A stretch of 64,000 nt of DNA from Paenibacillus turpanensis (GTDB lineage Bacteria > Bacillota > Bacilli > Paenibacillales > YIM-B00363). The position numbers were made by a program, and so were the translations under genes. A model generated the notes under the pieces. The model did not search any database. It worked only from the letters and a program-made list of their open reading frames with translations, and was not told the origin of the DNA. Positions 45,853 through 55,315 of the stretch are shown here, one piece after another. Numbering within the stretch: the first letter of the stretch is position 1; every line of letters starts with the position of its first letter. The stretch covers positions 62,001 through 126,000 of the forward strand of contig NZ_WTLI01000003.1 of assembly GCF_011421635.1 (NCBI RefSeq). The letters are read 5' to 3'.

Positions 45853-46815
45853 TTAGTTGTTAGCGTTTGATGAATTGTAACGGCGGTCCGCCTCCAGCAT
45901 TCTTTGGAAGGAGGCAATAGCAACCTCCACTTGATCGTCGGTCGGTTCCTTGGTCGTCAGCTTCTGCAGCATCAGCCCCGGATAACCGAGCCATCTCAAT
46001 ACAGCGTTGTCCTTCACACTGTTCGTAAACCGGAGCACCTCGTATGAAACACCGACAACCACGGGAAGGAGCGCTATACGCTGCAGCACACGTTCCCAGA
46101 TGTCATCATAAGAGAATAACGAATAAATAATAACCCCAATTAGCACGGTGAACACCATAAAGCTGCTTCCGCACCGGTAGTGCAGCGTGTTGTATTTCTG
46201 CACGTTTGCCACGGTAAGCGGGTCGCCGGCCTCGTAAGCGGTAATTACTTTATGCTCCGCGCCGTGATATTGGAAAAGCCTCTTGATCAACGGCGTTTGT
46301 GCAATCAGCTGGATGTATACGACGAGGAGGATGATCTTGATAAAGCCTTCGATAAGGTTATGAATGACATCTTGGTTGACGAAAAATCTTCCGAATAGCA
46401 GATCTTCAATAAATACCGGGACGAGCGTAAATATAAATTTGCCAAAAATAAAGGAAAGCACTCCAACGACCGCAACCCCTAAAATCATCGTCAGCTTGGA
46501 GTCCATCGTCTCCTTCTTCTGCTCGGCAGGCTCATCACTGTCTTCTGCATAGGCCTCCGCCGAGAAATTAAGATGCTGCGAGCCTTTGGCGCTGGATTCC
46601 ACCAGTGCGACAAGGCCGCGGATAAATGGGATCTTTTTAAGTGCTGTAAGCCGCTTGGCCGGCTTTTTCGGTACTTCGAAAAAGTCAATCTGCTTGTTTT
46701 TACGCCTTACGGCCGTCACATGGACGTGCTGGCCGGCGAACATGACCCCTTCGATCACCGCTTGGCCGCCGTATACGGGAACAGGACATGCTTCTTGTGA
46801 CAATCGGGCCACCAT
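45853..46815 (-). CDS. yqhQ: DUF1385 membrane protein YqhQ
   Basis: The 320-residue product has the DUF1385 signature: YGGQAVIEGVMFAGQHVHVTAVRR near the start and FQYHGAEHKVITAYEAGDPLTVANVQKYNTLHYRCGSSFMVF in the middle, with four membrane helices. Function is unproven; the family is widespread in sporeformers and cocci. It is divergent from yqhR. The order yqhQ / yqhR-aroQ-yqhT-efp matches Bacillus. Confidence 0.95.
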   Translation of the reverse strand: MVARLSQEACPVPVYGGQAVIEGVMFAGQHVHVTAVRRKNKQIDFFEVPKKPAKRLTALKKIPFIRGLVALVESSAKGSQHLNFSAEAYAEDSDEPAEQKKETMDSKLTMILGVAVVGVLSFIFGKFIFTLVPVFIEDLLFGRFFVNQDVIHNLIEGFIKIILLVVYIQLIAQTPLIKRLFQYHGAEHKVITAYEAGDPLTVANVQKYNTLHYRCGSSFMVFTVLIGVIIYSLFSYDDIWERVLQRIALLPVVVGVSYEVLRFTNSVKDNAVLRWLGYPGLMLQKLTTKEPTDDQVEVAIASFQRMLEADRRYNSSNANN

Positions 46816-46852
46816 CCTCGATGAGTAATAGAATTATTGTACCGAAAAATCA

Positions 46853-46889
46853 AGGCAAATACCACATTTGCCTGACGATTACAGTCAGG
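46853..46889. repeat. tandem hairpins in the yqhQ-yqhR divergent region
   Basis: AGGCAAAT-ACCAC-ATTTGCCT (46853-46873) is a perfect inverted repeat, followed by CCTGAC-GATTACA-GTCAGG (46871-46889). Together they could be an operator pair for the divergent genes. Confidence 0.4.
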
Positions 46890-46935
46890 TGGTGTTGCAC
46901 ATACTACGAAAAACGTTTGAGAGGATGGTTAAGCT

Positions 46936-47421
46936 ATGAAAAAGCAGACGCAGACGGTGCGCCATACGAATAAGTTCGGCTTCGCGCTGCAGCTCGGAGT
47001 ATATGCAGGTCTCATTTGGGGTGCGATTAAGATGATTTCTTATTTTCTAAATTTTTCGCAGGTGTTACCGGGCTACATGGCAGAACCGTTTTTCACCCAT
47101 GATTTTATCGCCGGCTGGGGCGGCCACTTTGTCGGCTGGCTGTTTTTTATTGTGTTTTCGCTGGTGGCGAGCTTCATTTATACTTACGCCCTTTCGAAGC
47201 TTAAAGGTCCATGGTTCGGAATCGCTTATGGCGCGGCTTGGTTTTTTCTAATTTATTTGCTCGTCGGTCCGTTAACCGGTATGATGCCGTGGATCGGGAA
47301 TATGAGCTGGGACACTTATATTGTTGACCTTTGCATTTATTTGCTGTGGGGCATCTTTATCGGTTACACCGCTTCCTTGGAATATACGGATGAGCGGCAG
47401 CGCGAGCCGGAATCGGCGTAA
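46936..47421 (+). CDS. yqhR: YqhR-like membrane protein
   Basis: The 161-residue product has four membrane helices and the YqhR pattern (LQLGVYAGLIWGAIKMISYFLNFSQVLPGYMAEPFF; GHFVGWLFFIVFSLVASFIY). Its function is unknown. It precedes aroQ, as in Bacillus, and the downstream 90-base gap has no terminator, so the two could be co-transcribed. Confidence 0.88.
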   Translation: MKKQTQTVRHTNKFGFALQLGVYAGLIWGAIKMISYFLNFSQVLPGYMAEPFFTHDFIAGWGGHFVGWLFFIVFSLVASFIYTYALSKLKGPWFGIAYGAAWFFLIYLLVGPLTGMMPWIGNMSWDTYIVDLCIYLLWGIFIGYTASLEYTDERQREPESA

Positions 47422-47510
47422 GAAACCATTTCCATTGAACGCCCCTATATGGTAAAATGGCAATTGGTGCTTGAAATCGGGTTGTTTCATGGAATTGGAG
47501 GCCGCCGCTG

Positions 47511-47957
47511 TTGAACATTGTTTTATTAAACGGACCGAACCTGAATATGCTCGGCATTCGGGAGCCGGGAGTATACGGCAGCGTTACGTTAGGCTCGATT
47601 GAAGCTGAAGTGACGAAGCTTGGCGAACAGCTGGGGGTCACGGTTGAATGTTTTCAGTCGAACCATGAAGGGGCGCTGATTGACCGAATTCATGCGGCAT
47701 ATGGACAAGCTCAAGGGATCATCATCAATCCTGGCGCGTTTACGCATTACAGCTACGCGATTCGTGATGCCCTTAGTGCCGTTGCGCTCCCTGTTGTAGA
47801 AGTGCATATTTCGAATATTCACAAGCGTGAGGAGTTCCGTCATACTTCCGTGACAGCGCCTGTTTGTGTTGGGCAAATCTGCGGATTGGGCGCCCACGGC
47901 TACGAGCTTGCGCTGCTTGCCCTGCACCGACATCTTACCCGTACGGGGGAGGAATAA
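47511..47957 (+). CDS. aroQ: 3-dehydroquinate dehydratase, type II
   Basis: TTG 47511 follows GGAGG with nine bases of spacing. The 148-residue product has [17 protein letters not shown] (catalytic Tyr region), [16 protein letters not shown] and [18 protein letters not shown] (catalytic His), all AroQ hallmarks. It turns 3-dehydroquinate into 3-dehydroshikimate in the shikimate pathway. It is followed by yqhT and efp, as in B. subtilis yqhS-yqhT-efp. Confidence 0.96.
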   Translation: MNIVLLNGPNLNMLGIREPGVYGSVTLGSIEAEVTKLGEQLGVTVECFQSNHEGALIDRIHAAYGQAQGIIINPGAFTHYSYAIRDALSAVALPVVEVHISNIHKREEFRHTSVTAPVCVGQICGLGAHGYELALLALHRHLTRTGEE

Positions 47958-47960
47958 GGA

Positions 47961-49049
47961 ATGAGCATTCCTAACCGATTATCGAAACTTCGCAGTGCGA
48001 TGCGTGACAATGGCCTTCCGGCTTTGCTGATCATGAGCGGCTTTAATCGCAAGTATATGACAGGCTTTACCGGTTCGGCGGGATATGTGCTCGTGACGGA
48101 AGACGAAGCGATTTTGTTTACGGATTTCCGCTACATGACTCAAGCCCCGCAGCAGGCAAAACACTTTACGGTTGTGGAGCACGAGCAGGTCAGACCGCTG
48201 GGAACGGTAAAGTCTACGTTAAAAAATCTCGGAATCGCTGAGCTTGGCTTCGAACAGAACCATGTCAGCTATGCATCCTATCAATCCCTTGTGCAGGAGC
48301 TTGAGGGCATTCGGATCGTTGCTGCGCCGCCGCTCGTTGAAGCGCTGCGGATGGTGAAGGACGAGGAAGAAATTGAAGTGATGCAGGAGGCGGCTGATTT
48401 AGCGGACGCTACCTTCTCGCATGTTCTGCAATATCTGAAGCCGGGTGCCAGTGAACGCGACATTGCGCTTGAAATTGAATTTTATATGCGCAAGCGCGGG
48501 GCGGTTTCGTCTTCGTTTGATACGATTGTCGCTTCCGGCGAACGTTCGGCGCTTCCTCACGGGGTGGCAAGCGATAAGAAGATCGGTGCAGGCGAGCTGG
48601 TCACACTGGATTTTGGTGCGCTCTATAAAGGATATTGCTCCGACATTACACGGACGGTATATGTTGGGGGCAATGGTGCGCCGGACCCGAAGGCAAAGGA
48701 AATTTATGATATCGTCCTGGAAGCGCAAATGGCGGTATTAGCCGCACTGAAGCCCGGCATGACCGGCAAGGAAGGCGATACGATCGCGAGAGATATTATC
48801 GCGCGTTACGGGTACGCCGAATACTTCGGCCATGGCACCGGACACGGACTGGGCATGGAAGTGCATGAGAGCCCGAGGCTGAACAAGACGGGTGACGTTG
48901 TTCTCCAGCCAGGCATGGTAGTAACGGTGGAGCCGGGAATTTATTTGCCGGGATTCGGAGGCGTACGCATCGAAGACGACGTCGTCATGACGGAGGGCGG
49001 AATTCGGATTTTAACGCGTTCCAGCAAACAATTTACGGTGCTGGAATAG
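47961..49049 (+). CDS. yqhT: M24-family Xaa-Pro aminopeptidase/dipeptidase (YqhT)
   Basis: The 362-residue product has a creatinase-type N-terminal domain and an M24 pita-bread C-terminal domain with metal ligands in [55 protein letters not shown]. It releases N-terminal residues from X-Pro peptides. It begins three bases after aroQ, immediately upstream of efp; the pairing with EF-P, needed for translating proline runs, is a conserved synteny. Confidence 0.94.
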   Translation: MSIPNRLSKLRSAMRDNGLPALLIMSGFNRKYMTGFTGSAGYVLVTEDEAILFTDFRYMTQAPQQAKHFTVVEHEQVRPLGTVKSTLKNLGIAELGFEQNHVSYASYQSLVQELEGIRIVAAPPLVEALRMVKDEEEIEVMQEAADLADATFSHVLQYLKPGASERDIALEIEFYMRKRGAVSSSFDTIVASGERSALPHGVASDKKIGAGELVTLDFGALYKGYCSDITRTVYVGGNGAPDPKAKEIYDIVLEAQMAVLAALKPGMTGKEGDTIARDIIARYGYAEYFGHGTGHGLGMEVHESPRLNKTGDVVLQPGMVVTVEPGIYLPGFGGVRIEDDVVMTEGGIRILTRSSKQFTVLE

Positions 49050-49081
49050 CGACATACATATGCTTTCAGGAGGGAATTACA

Positions 49082-49639
49082 TTGATTTCAGTTAACGAAT
49101 TTAAGACAGGCCTTACCATCGAAGTGGAAGGCGATATTTTTACAGTACAGGATTTCCAGCACGTAAAACCGGGTAAGGGCGCGGCATTCGTTCGTTCCCG
49201 TCTGAAAAACCTCCGCAACGGCAACATCGTTGAACGTACCTTCCGCGCAGGTGAAAACGTAGCACGTGCTATCGTTGAAAACCGTACGATGCAGTATCTG
49301 TACAACAGCGGCGACGAGTACACGTTTATGGATACGGAAACCTTCGACCAAATCGGTCTCAGCCGCAAGCAGCTGGAGTGGGAGCTTAACTTCCTGAAAG
49401 AAAACATGAACGTACAGATCTCCAGCTACCAAGGCGAAATTATCGGCATCAGCCTGCCGAACAGCGTTGATTTGAAGGTGATCGAGACCGAGCCGGGCAT
49501 TAAGGGCAATACGGCGACGGGCGCTACGAAAAACGCTAAGATGGAAACCGGACTGGACGTTCAAGTGCCGCTCTTTATTAACGAAGGCGACGTACTTCTT
49601 ATTGATACTCGCGAAGGAAAGTACATTTCCCGCGCATAA
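49082..49639 (+). CDS. efp: elongation factor P
   Basis: TTG 49082 behind CAGGAGGG gives the standard N-terminus [18 protein letters not shown]. The 185-residue protein has three beta-barrel domains; Lys32 lies in the [12 protein letters not shown] tip loop, the residue that is aminopentanolylated in B. subtilis. EF-P rescues ribosomes at polyproline. It closes the yqhR-aroQ-yqhT-efp group, and a long terminator follows. Confidence 0.97.
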   Translation: MISVNEFKTGLTIEVEGDIFTVQDFQHVKPGKGAAFVRSRLKNLRNGNIVERTFRAGENVARAIVENRTMQYLYNSGDEYTFMDTETFDQIGLSRKQLEWELNFLKENMNVQISSYQGEIIGISLPNSVDLKVIETEPGIKGNTATGATKNAKMETGLDVQVPLFINEGDVLLIDTREGKYISRA

Positions 49640-49654
49640 CCCGTTCGATGGATT

Positions 49655-49706
49655 AGGCTTTTCGGAATTGGATGCATGCAGCATTCAATTCCGAAAAGCC
49701 TTTTTC
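49655..49706 (+). terminator. Rho-independent terminator
   Basis: AGGCTTTTCGGAATTG pairs with CAATTCCGAAAAGCCT around a GATGCATGC loop, followed by T-run. Confidence 0.93.
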
Positions 49707-49808
49707 GTCGTTAAAGTTTTCTGAAAAATTAGGCAAACATCCCCACAAGGCGCCGATCGTATGGTATAATGTAACAATGTAATTTTAAAGGCATGGGAGT
49801 GAGACGAA

Positions 49809-51065
49809 TTGGCATTAGTGGTCATGAAATTCGGCGGCAGTTCCGTTGGCACACCCGAACGGATGCTCCGCGTAGCGAATCGGATTAAAGAAAAGCAAGC
49901 GGAAGGCAACTCCTGTGTCGTTGTCGTTTCCGCAATGGGCGATACGACGGATGATTTGATTGATTTATCCAAACAATTGAACAGCAACCCGCCGGCGCGG
50001 GAAATGGATATGCTGCTAACAACGGGAGAGCAGGTGTCTGTAGCTCTGTTGTCGATGACGCTCCACGGACTTGGAGTAGACGCGGTCTCGTATACCGGCT
50101 GGCAGGCGGGAATGCTGACGGAGCCGGTTCATGGGAAGGCTCGCATTATGGATATTAAGCCGGAGCGGATTCATGCTTCACTGGATGCCGGTAAAGTTGT
50201 CATTGTAGCCGGCTTCCAAGGGATGTCGGAGTCTGGGGAAATTACAACGCTTGGACGCGGCGGCTCCGACACGACGGCTGTGGCCTTAGCGGCAGCTGTC
50301 AAAGCGGATCTATGTGAAATCTATACGGACGTCGATGGAATCTATTCGACGGATCCTAGAATTGTAAAGGTTGCGCGCAAGCTGAAGGAAATTTCGTATG
50401 ACGAAATGCTGGAGCTGGCGAACCTTGGCGCAGCGGTGCTTCACCCTCGTGCGGTTGAGTACGCAAAGCATTATAACGTCAATCTGGTTGTTCGTTCTAG
50501 CTTTACTTATAACGAGGGGACATCGGTTAAGGAGGATGCGGTAATGGAGCAGGGAGTAGTAGTCAGCGGAATCGCTTATGATAAAAATGTAGCGCGCATC
50601 AGCTTGCTGGGCGTGCAGGACGTACCGGGACAGCTTGCCCAGGTATTCGGCGCACTTTCGAACGAGGGCGTCAACGTAGATATTATCGTGCAAAGCGGCG
50701 CACTTCTTAACGGCGAAGCCAATTTCTCTTTCACTGTTGCGCTGTCCGATCTGGACAAAGCGGTGCAAGTGCTTGAGAAGCTGCAGGAAAAGCTGCATTA
50801 CCGCGGCGTAGAATCCGAGCAGGGTCTTGTAAAAATATCGATCGTCGGTGCCGGCATGGTGAGCAACCCTGGGGTTGCGGCACGGATGTTCCAAATTATT
50901 TCGGAGCAAAATGTCAGCATCAAGATGGTCAGCACGTCCGAAATTAAGGTTTCCTGTGTCATTGAACGCGAGCCGCTGCAGGATGTCATTCGTGCACTGC
51001 ACACCGGCTTCGGTCTCGATTCCGACGAACAGGCTTTTGTCGGTGGACCGTCCGAACGCCGATAA
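49809..51065 (+). CDS. lysC: aspartokinase
   Basis: TTG 49809 follows GGGAGTGAGA. The 418-residue product has KFGGSSVGTPERM at the N-terminus and ITTLGRGGSDTTAVALAAAV, then YTDVDGIYSTDPR and two ACT domains (LGVQDVPGQLAQVFGAL; SIVGAGMVSNPGVAARMF). It phosphorylates aspartate for lysine, methionine and threonine synthesis and for diaminopimelate. Class II aspartokinases of Bacillus use an internal start to make a beta subunit; whether this occurs here is untested. No lysine riboswitch fits in the 100-base leader. An extended -10, TATGGTATAAT, lies at about 49760-49770. Confidence 0.95.
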   Translation: MALVVMKFGGSSVGTPERMLRVANRIKEKQAEGNSCVVVVSAMGDTTDDLIDLSKQLNSNPPAREMDMLLTTGEQVSVALLSMTLHGLGVDAVSYTGWQAGMLTEPVHGKARIMDIKPERIHASLDAGKVVIVAGFQGMSESGEITTLGRGGSDTTAVALAAAVKADLCEIYTDVDGIYSTDPRIVKVARKLKEISYDEMLELANLGAAVLHPRAVEYAKHYNVNLVVRSSFTYNEGTSVKEDAVMEQGVVVSGIAYDKNVARISLLGVQDVPGQLAQVFGALSNEGVNVDIIVQSGALLNGEANFSFTVALSDLDKAVQVLEKLQEKLHYRGVESEQGLVKISIVGAGMVSNPGVAARMFQIISEQNVSIKMVSTSEIKVSCVIEREPLQDVIRALHTGFGLDSDEQAFVGGPSERR

Positions 51066-51077
51066 TCACAACAGTCG

Positions 51078-51109
51078 AAAGCCCGACCGAATGCCGGTCG
51101 GGCTTTTTT
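51078..51109. terminator. Rho-independent terminator
   Basis: AAGCCCGACCG-AATG-CCGGTCGGGCTT with T-run on the plus strand, between two converging genes. Confidence 0.92.
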
Positions 51110-51123
51110 ATCGGGCTGTCTGC

Positions 51124-51588
51124 TTAAACGAAACGATCAAAGATGAAATAAAACACTTTTAATAAGATGACAGTAATCCCGGCGGCCATTAACGGTCCGA
51201 CCGGGATTCCTTTTAGAAATACAATCCCGAAGATCGATCCGATGACAAGGCCGACAATCAGCTGCGGATCCGCCTTCAGCAGATCAAGCCCTTTTCCATT
51301 CAGAAAGGTTGCGAACGCTCCGCCCGTCAGCGCCAATATTCCCGGCCATGTGGTGAATACGGACAAGATGTCTTTTATGGAAATGCGTTCGCTTGCGAAG
51401 GGCACGAGCACGCCCATTGTTAAAAACAGCAGGCCGAGCTCTAAACCTCGCCTCTCAATCGTCGGCAAGAAGCGCTCCAAGCTGACAAGCTTTACGACGA
51501 GCAGTATGCAGGCCGCTGTTGTAATGATCGGAGAACGCCCGATCATACCGATGAGAATTAAAACGAGCAACAGCACATCTCCGTTCAC
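51124..51588 (-). CDS. DUF441-family membrane protein
   Basis: The 154-residue product has four to five membrane helices and the DUF441 pattern ([86 protein letters not shown]). Function is unknown. It sits between lysC and comB on the minus strand and is followed by the bidirectional terminator. Confidence 0.92.
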   Translation of the reverse strand: MNGDVLLLVLILIGMIGRSPIITTAACILLVVKLVSLERFLPTIERRGLELGLLFLTMGVLVPFASERISIKDILSVFTTWPGILALTGGAFATFLNGKGLDLLKADPQLIVGLVIGSIFGIVFLKGIPVGPLMAAGITVILLKVFYFIFDRFV

Positions 51589-51667
51589 GTCAAAAACCCC
51601 TGTCCATGATAGAGTACAAGTCTAGTCTATGAACAGGGGGGCATTTTAGAACAAGAACGCAGAAATC

Positions 51668-52381
51668 CTATTGAATCGGCTTAAGAATATGTCCGTGGAG
51701 CTTCGGAACGGTGCTGGATACGCTGATTTCCGTGCAGAACCCGACGTCCTGCGAGTAACCCAGCTTCGTTAGACGAATCCCGTTGCTGCAGTTAAGAATA
51801 GTATCCGTCAAATTTGCGCGATGCTGCAGGAACGCCGCTTCCATCGCGAGTCCGAAATCGTTTGGAGCGAGTACACCCTTTGCTACCGAACGGATCTCAT
51901 GCAGCAGTGCTCCGGCGCATAACCCATCCTCTAATGAAAATACGTCCTGAGTTCCCGCGCAGAGAAGTACAATATCTTTGTCTAAAGCAGCCGCTGCCTT
52001 GGCGCAGGCAGCCGCATTCCGAAATGAGCCGGCAAGCACACAGCCGGCCTTTTGCGCCTTTTGAATCGCTCTTGTGCCATTTGTCGTTGTCATAATTAGT
52101 CTGCGTCCTGCAATGCTGCCGTCTAAAAATTCATAAGGGGAATTCCCGTAATCAAAGCCGGGAATTTTTTTGCAGCCGCGCTCACCGCCGAGCAAATCTC
52201 CGGCCTGCTGCAGGCTTCGTGCCTGAGCGACCGTTTCTACAGGCACAATGCCTTCCGCCCCTTGTTCAAGAGCGGTCGTCATGACGGTTGTCGCACGGAG
52301 CACATCGATCGCGACGACGGTTTTGTGCAGCAAATCATCAACAATTGCTTCGCCTACGCTCGCAATGACATCCACACGCAT
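51668..52381 (-). CDS. comB: 2-phosphosulfolactate phosphatase
   Basis: ATG 52381 is the start; the longer reading begins upstream of AAGGAGG. The 237-residue product carries ComB features: VVAIDVLRATTVMTTALEQGAEGIVPV and LIMTTTNGTRAIQKA, with ALDKDIVLLCAGTQDVFSLEDGLCAGALL. It dephosphorylates 2-phosphosulfolactate to sulfolactate. It is encoded next to comA on the same strand, 52 bases downstream. In methanogens the pair feeds coenzyme M; in Bacillus, sulfolactate is a known spore solute. Confidence 0.92.
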   Translation of the reverse strand: MRVDVIASVGEAIVDDLLHKTVVAIDVLRATTVMTTALEQGAEGIVPVETVAQARSLQQAGDLLGGERGCKKIPGFDYGNSPYEFLDGSIAGRRLIMTTTNGTRAIQKAQKAGCVLAGSFRNAAACAKAAAALDKDIVLLCAGTQDVFSLEDGLCAGALLHEIRSVAKGVLAPNDFGLAMEAAFLQHRANLTDTILNCSNGIRLTKLGYSQDVGFCTEISVSSTVPKLHGHILKPIQ

Positions 52382-52432
52382 ACCAAGTGCCTCCTTATTC
52401 ATATAATATTGGTACGAAACAAGGATGAAGCA

Positions 52433-53251
52433 TTATTTATTGTGGTTTTCTGTTCGCATCCCTAACTTCATCGTATCCGACCTTAGCCCGCGGCGCAATG
52501 CCTCGAGCGCGATAACTTCCTCAGGAGCGATGTTGCCAAGATGAATATCCGGCCCGAGCTTCAGGATGAGCTGTGTTTGCTGCGACTTGAGGGGCGCTTC
52601 CCACATTAAACAATCTGGACTTGGCACATTTTTAATGACGAGGTCGATCTCATCCTCTTTGCATTCTCCGTTTTCATCAAAAATGCCGACGCCGATCCCG
52701 GATTCACGCCCTTCCACGGTAACATGCGCGGCGCCAAGCGAAATATCCGTATGGACCGTCTCCAGAAAGTCCTCGATCTCAATCTGAGAGCCCCACATCT
52801 TTTTACCGTATTCCGTGTACACTTCCAGTCCCTCATCCAATCCCCGGATAATAAGCTCACTGCGCAGACGGCGATTCATATCAATCGTACCGTCCGATAC
52901 CTCGATTGCGGTAAATCCAAGCTTTGTCACCGATTGGAAAAAGCTTGCCACGAGCCCCTTCGTAATCGCCACCTCGAGAAACGTGCCCCCAGGCATGATC
53001 GCGATACCGTTTTGCTTTGCAATCGCAATCTTTTCTAGCAGCGCTTTCCGGCTGTAAAGCACGGAGGTGCCGAATCCAAGCTTAATCATGTCAATGTAAG
53101 CTCCGGACGTTTCAAGCAGATCCTCGTAAGCACGGATGCCCAGACCTTTATCGATGACCATCGTTTTGCCAGCTGTTCTAGGTTTACCCGCCCGCGAACC
53201 GGTCGGGTCCTGCAGCATCGGATGCCACTCCGCATGCGGTTTTGCTTCCAT
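52433..53251 (-). CDS. comA: phosphosulfolactate synthase
   Basis: ATG 53251 follows GAGGAG. The 272-residue product has the ComA TIM-barrel pattern: KTMVIDKGLGIRAYEDLLETSGAYIDMIKLGFGTSVLY, ISLGAAHVTVEGRESGIGVG and LGPDIHLGNIAPEEVIALEALRRGLRSDT. It adds sulfite to phosphoenolpyruvate to make 2-phosphosulfolactate; B. subtilis YitC is the counterpart. It lies upstream of yqhV/spoIIIA on the opposite strand. The promoter is not clear; a mother-cell sporulation promoter would be expected if it serves spores. Confidence 0.93.
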   Translation of the reverse strand: MEAKPHAEWHPMLQDPTGSRAGKPRTAGKTMVIDKGLGIRAYEDLLETSGAYIDMIKLGFGTSVLYSRKALLEKIAIAKQNGIAIMPGGTFLEVAITKGLVASFFQSVTKLGFTAIEVSDGTIDMNRRLRSELIIRGLDEGLEVYTEYGKKMWGSQIEIEDFLETVHTDISLGAAHVTVEGRESGIGVGIFDENGECKEDEIDLVIKNVPSPDCLMWEAPLKSQQTQLILKLGPDIHLGNIAPEEVIALEALRRGLRSDTMKLGMRTENHNK

Positions 53252-53448
53252 GAACTGAATTCTCCTCGCTGTTTTGGATTTCTCTCGCAAGCAATATATG
53301 CATCAGCGGATAGGGGTGTGCCCATTTGGCAGGCATCGGTGTTCGGTGTGACGATTTCTTTTGCAGAAAAAGACGAGCTACATCCTAAACAGAGACAGGC
53401 CTGCATACAATGGATTGAATGCGATCGTCGGGGAGGGTTTAAAAGGAT

Positions 53449-53715
53449 ATGGTAAACAAAATTGTAATGACAATGGCCATGCTGCGCGTGTTTTCAGGTT
53501 TAGTAGAATTGACCGCAGCACTGCTCATGCTTCGCTTTAACTCGGTGGAGAAAGCGCTGCTAGTGAATTCCTCACTGGCGCTGGTCGGTCCTCTCGTCAT
53601 GCTGACCGTAACGACGGTGGGACTCGTCGGCGTAGCCGATAAGTTTTCCTTCGGGAAGCTGGCTTGGATTCTCGCAGGTGTCGCACTCATTTTTATCGGT
53701 ATCTTAAAAAAGTAA
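53449..53715 (+). CDS. yqhV: YqhV-family small membrane protein
   Basis: The 88-residue product has three membrane helices and the YqhV pattern MAMLRVFSGLVELTAALLMLRFNSVEKALLVNSSLALVGPLVM. It always precedes the spoIIIA operon in Bacillus and does so here, 75 bases upstream of spoIIIAA. Function is unknown. Confidence 0.9.
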   Translation: MVNKIVMTMAMLRVFSGLVELTAALLMLRFNSVEKALLVNSSLALVGPLVMLTVTTVGLVGVADKFSFGKLAWILAGVALIFIGILKK

Positions 53716-53727
53716 ATCTAGCAATTA

Positions 53728-53757
53728 GTCATAAATAGACAGGCTGTGCATATAGAT
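53728..53757 (+). promoter_or_regulatory. candidate SigE promoter of the spoIIIA operon
   Basis: TCATAAA (from 53729) and CATATAGAT (53749-53757) are spaced by 13 bases and resemble the mother-cell SigE -35 and -10 elements with mismatches. spoIIIA is a known SigE target, which supports the placement. Confidence 0.4.
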
Positions 53758-53789
53758 GTGGTAAACCTCGGACAACTTGGAGGGCCGCT

Positions 53790-54791
53790 ATGACACAACA
53801 AATTGTAACCTTGCTGCCTCCTGATATCGCACAAGCGCTGCGGAAGCTTCCGGAACCGGCTGCTTCCGCACTAATGGAGATCCGAATTCGTGAGGCCAGG
53901 CCGCTGGAAATTGTATATGACGGAGGACACGGCTTTCTGCAGTTGGATGGGAGACTGAGAGCCGAGCCTCACGGGGCCTATCTCCCGACGCGATCCGATT
54001 GCTTGCGGCTGCTGGATACCTTAACGAATCACTCGGTGTATACGATCGAGGAGCAGCTCAAACGGGGATACATCACGATAGCCGGCGGCCACCGGGTCGG
54101 TTTTGCCGGACGAACGATTGTGGATTCCGGCAGGGTGAAGCTAATTAAAGATATTTCCAGCTTTAATATCCGGTTGGCGAGACAAGTCAAAGGCGCAGCT
54201 GCACCGATTTTGCCTTACCTGCTTGAGCCGGATGGTTCGACGGTCAAGCACACGCTCATCGTTTCACCGCCGATGGGAGGAAAGACGACGCTCCTGCGTG
54301 ATTTGGTCCGTTTGATGAGCGGAGGCAGTCCCCCCCGCGTGAAAGCAGGCTGGAAGGTGGGCGTTGTCGATGAACGCTCGGAAATTGCGGCCTGCGTAGA
54401 AGGGACGCCGGTGTTCGATCTCGGGCCGCGTACGGACGTGCTGGACGGCTGTCCGAAGGCGGAGGGGATGATGATGCTCATCCGCTCGATGTCGCCGGAG
54501 GTTATCGCTGTCGACGAAATCGGCAGGCCTGAGGACGCGGCAGCAATCCACGAGGCGCTGCATGCCGGCATTCGCGTGGTGGCTACGGCGCACGGTCACA
54601 GCGTCGAGGACGTCGGCCGCAGACCGGCGCTGCGCGAGCTGATCGGTGAGCGCGTATTTTCCCGGTTTATTGTGATACAAGCGAGGAAGCCGGGGAATCG
54701 CAGAGGATTTTCCCTATCTGTATATGATGACTCCGGAAGACAGATCGCCGTCCCGGCACTCTCGGCGGGGAGGGAGGCAGCCGATGCTTAA
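53790..54791 (+). CDS. spoIIIAA: stage III sporulation ATPase SpoIIIAA
   Basis: The 333-residue product is a type II/IV secretion-like ATPase with Walker A SPPMGGKTTLLRDLV (Lys165) and a Walker B-like EVIAVDEIGRPEDAAAI. It drives the SpoIIIA-SpoIIQ channel (feeding tube) that links mother cell and forespore after engulfment. ATG 53790 follows TTGGAGGG. The next gene starts eight bases before its stop. Confidence 0.96.
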   Translation: MTQQIVTLLPPDIAQALRKLPEPAASALMEIRIREARPLEIVYDGGHGFLQLDGRLRAEPHGAYLPTRSDCLRLLDTLTNHSVYTIEEQLKRGYITIAGGHRVGFAGRTIVDSGRVKLIKDISSFNIRLARQVKGAAAPILPYLLEPDGSTVKHTLIVSPPMGGKTTLLRDLVRLMSGGSPPRVKAGWKVGVVDERSEIAACVEGTPVFDLGPRTDVLDGCPKAEGMMMLIRSMSPEVIAVDEIGRPEDAAAIHEALHAGIRVVATAHGHSVEDVGRRPALRELIGERVFSRFIVIQARKPGNRRGFSLSVYDDSGRQIAVPALSAGREAADA

Positions 54792-55299
54792 ATTGGTTGG
54801 AGCTGTCCTCATCATGTCCGCAGCAACCTTGTACGGCTTTCAGCGCGCTTCGCGGTATGGGAAGCGGCCGGTGCAAATCAGGCAGCTGATTCATGCGCTC
54901 CAGCTGCTGGAAACCGAAATTGTGTACGGCTATACGCCGCTGCCGACAGCACTCACGCGCATCGCCGCACAAACTCCAGCGCCGCTGGAGCGGCTGTTCC
55001 GGAAAACCGCGGAATTGATGCGGGAGCCCGGCGCCGTCACTGCCGATTGCTGGGAGCAGGCGGTGAAGGAAACGTGGAGCGATACCGCGATGGAAAAGGC
55101 GGAGCGGGAAATCGCTCAGCGGCTGGGCGCCAATCTGGGCCTTACCGACAGGCAGGATCAGGTCAAGCATATCCGGCTTGCCTCAAGCCAGCTCCGGTCG
55201 GAAGAAGAAACGGCCCGGGAGGATCAGCGGCGATACGAAAAAATGTGGCGTACGCTGGGGGTGTTGATGGGCGCATTGGTCGTAATTCTTATGTATTGA
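54784..55299 (+). CDS. spoIIIAB: stage III sporulation protein SpoIIIAB
   Basis: ATG 54784 overlaps the spoIIIAA end by eight bases and has GGAGGGAGG upstream. The 171-residue product has an N-terminal membrane segment, a soluble helical region like GspF/secretion platform proteins (RQLIHALQLLETEIVYGYTPLPTALTRIA) and a C-terminal membrane segment. It is part of the feeding-tube complex base. Confidence 0.93.
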   Translation: MLKLVGAVLIMSAATLYGFQRASRYGKRPVQIRQLIHALQLLETEIVYGYTPLPTALTRIAAQTPAPLERLFRKTAELMREPGAVTADCWEQAVKETWSDTAMEKAEREIAQRLGANLGLTDRQDQVKHIRLASSQLRSEEETAREDQRRYEKMWRTLGVLMGALVVILMY

Positions 55300-55315
55300 C
55301 GGGATGTGATCGTTC

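Noticed and set aside
49707-49808. Lysine riboswitch in front of lysC
   Set aside because: The leader is only about 100 bases after the efp terminator, too short for the L-box, and no L-box core was recognised.
53318-53455. 46-codon reading from GTG 53318 that overlaps the yqhV start
   Set aside because: No convincing ribosome site and no recognised family; the overlap with yqhV could be chance. It would need conservation in relatives to be believed.
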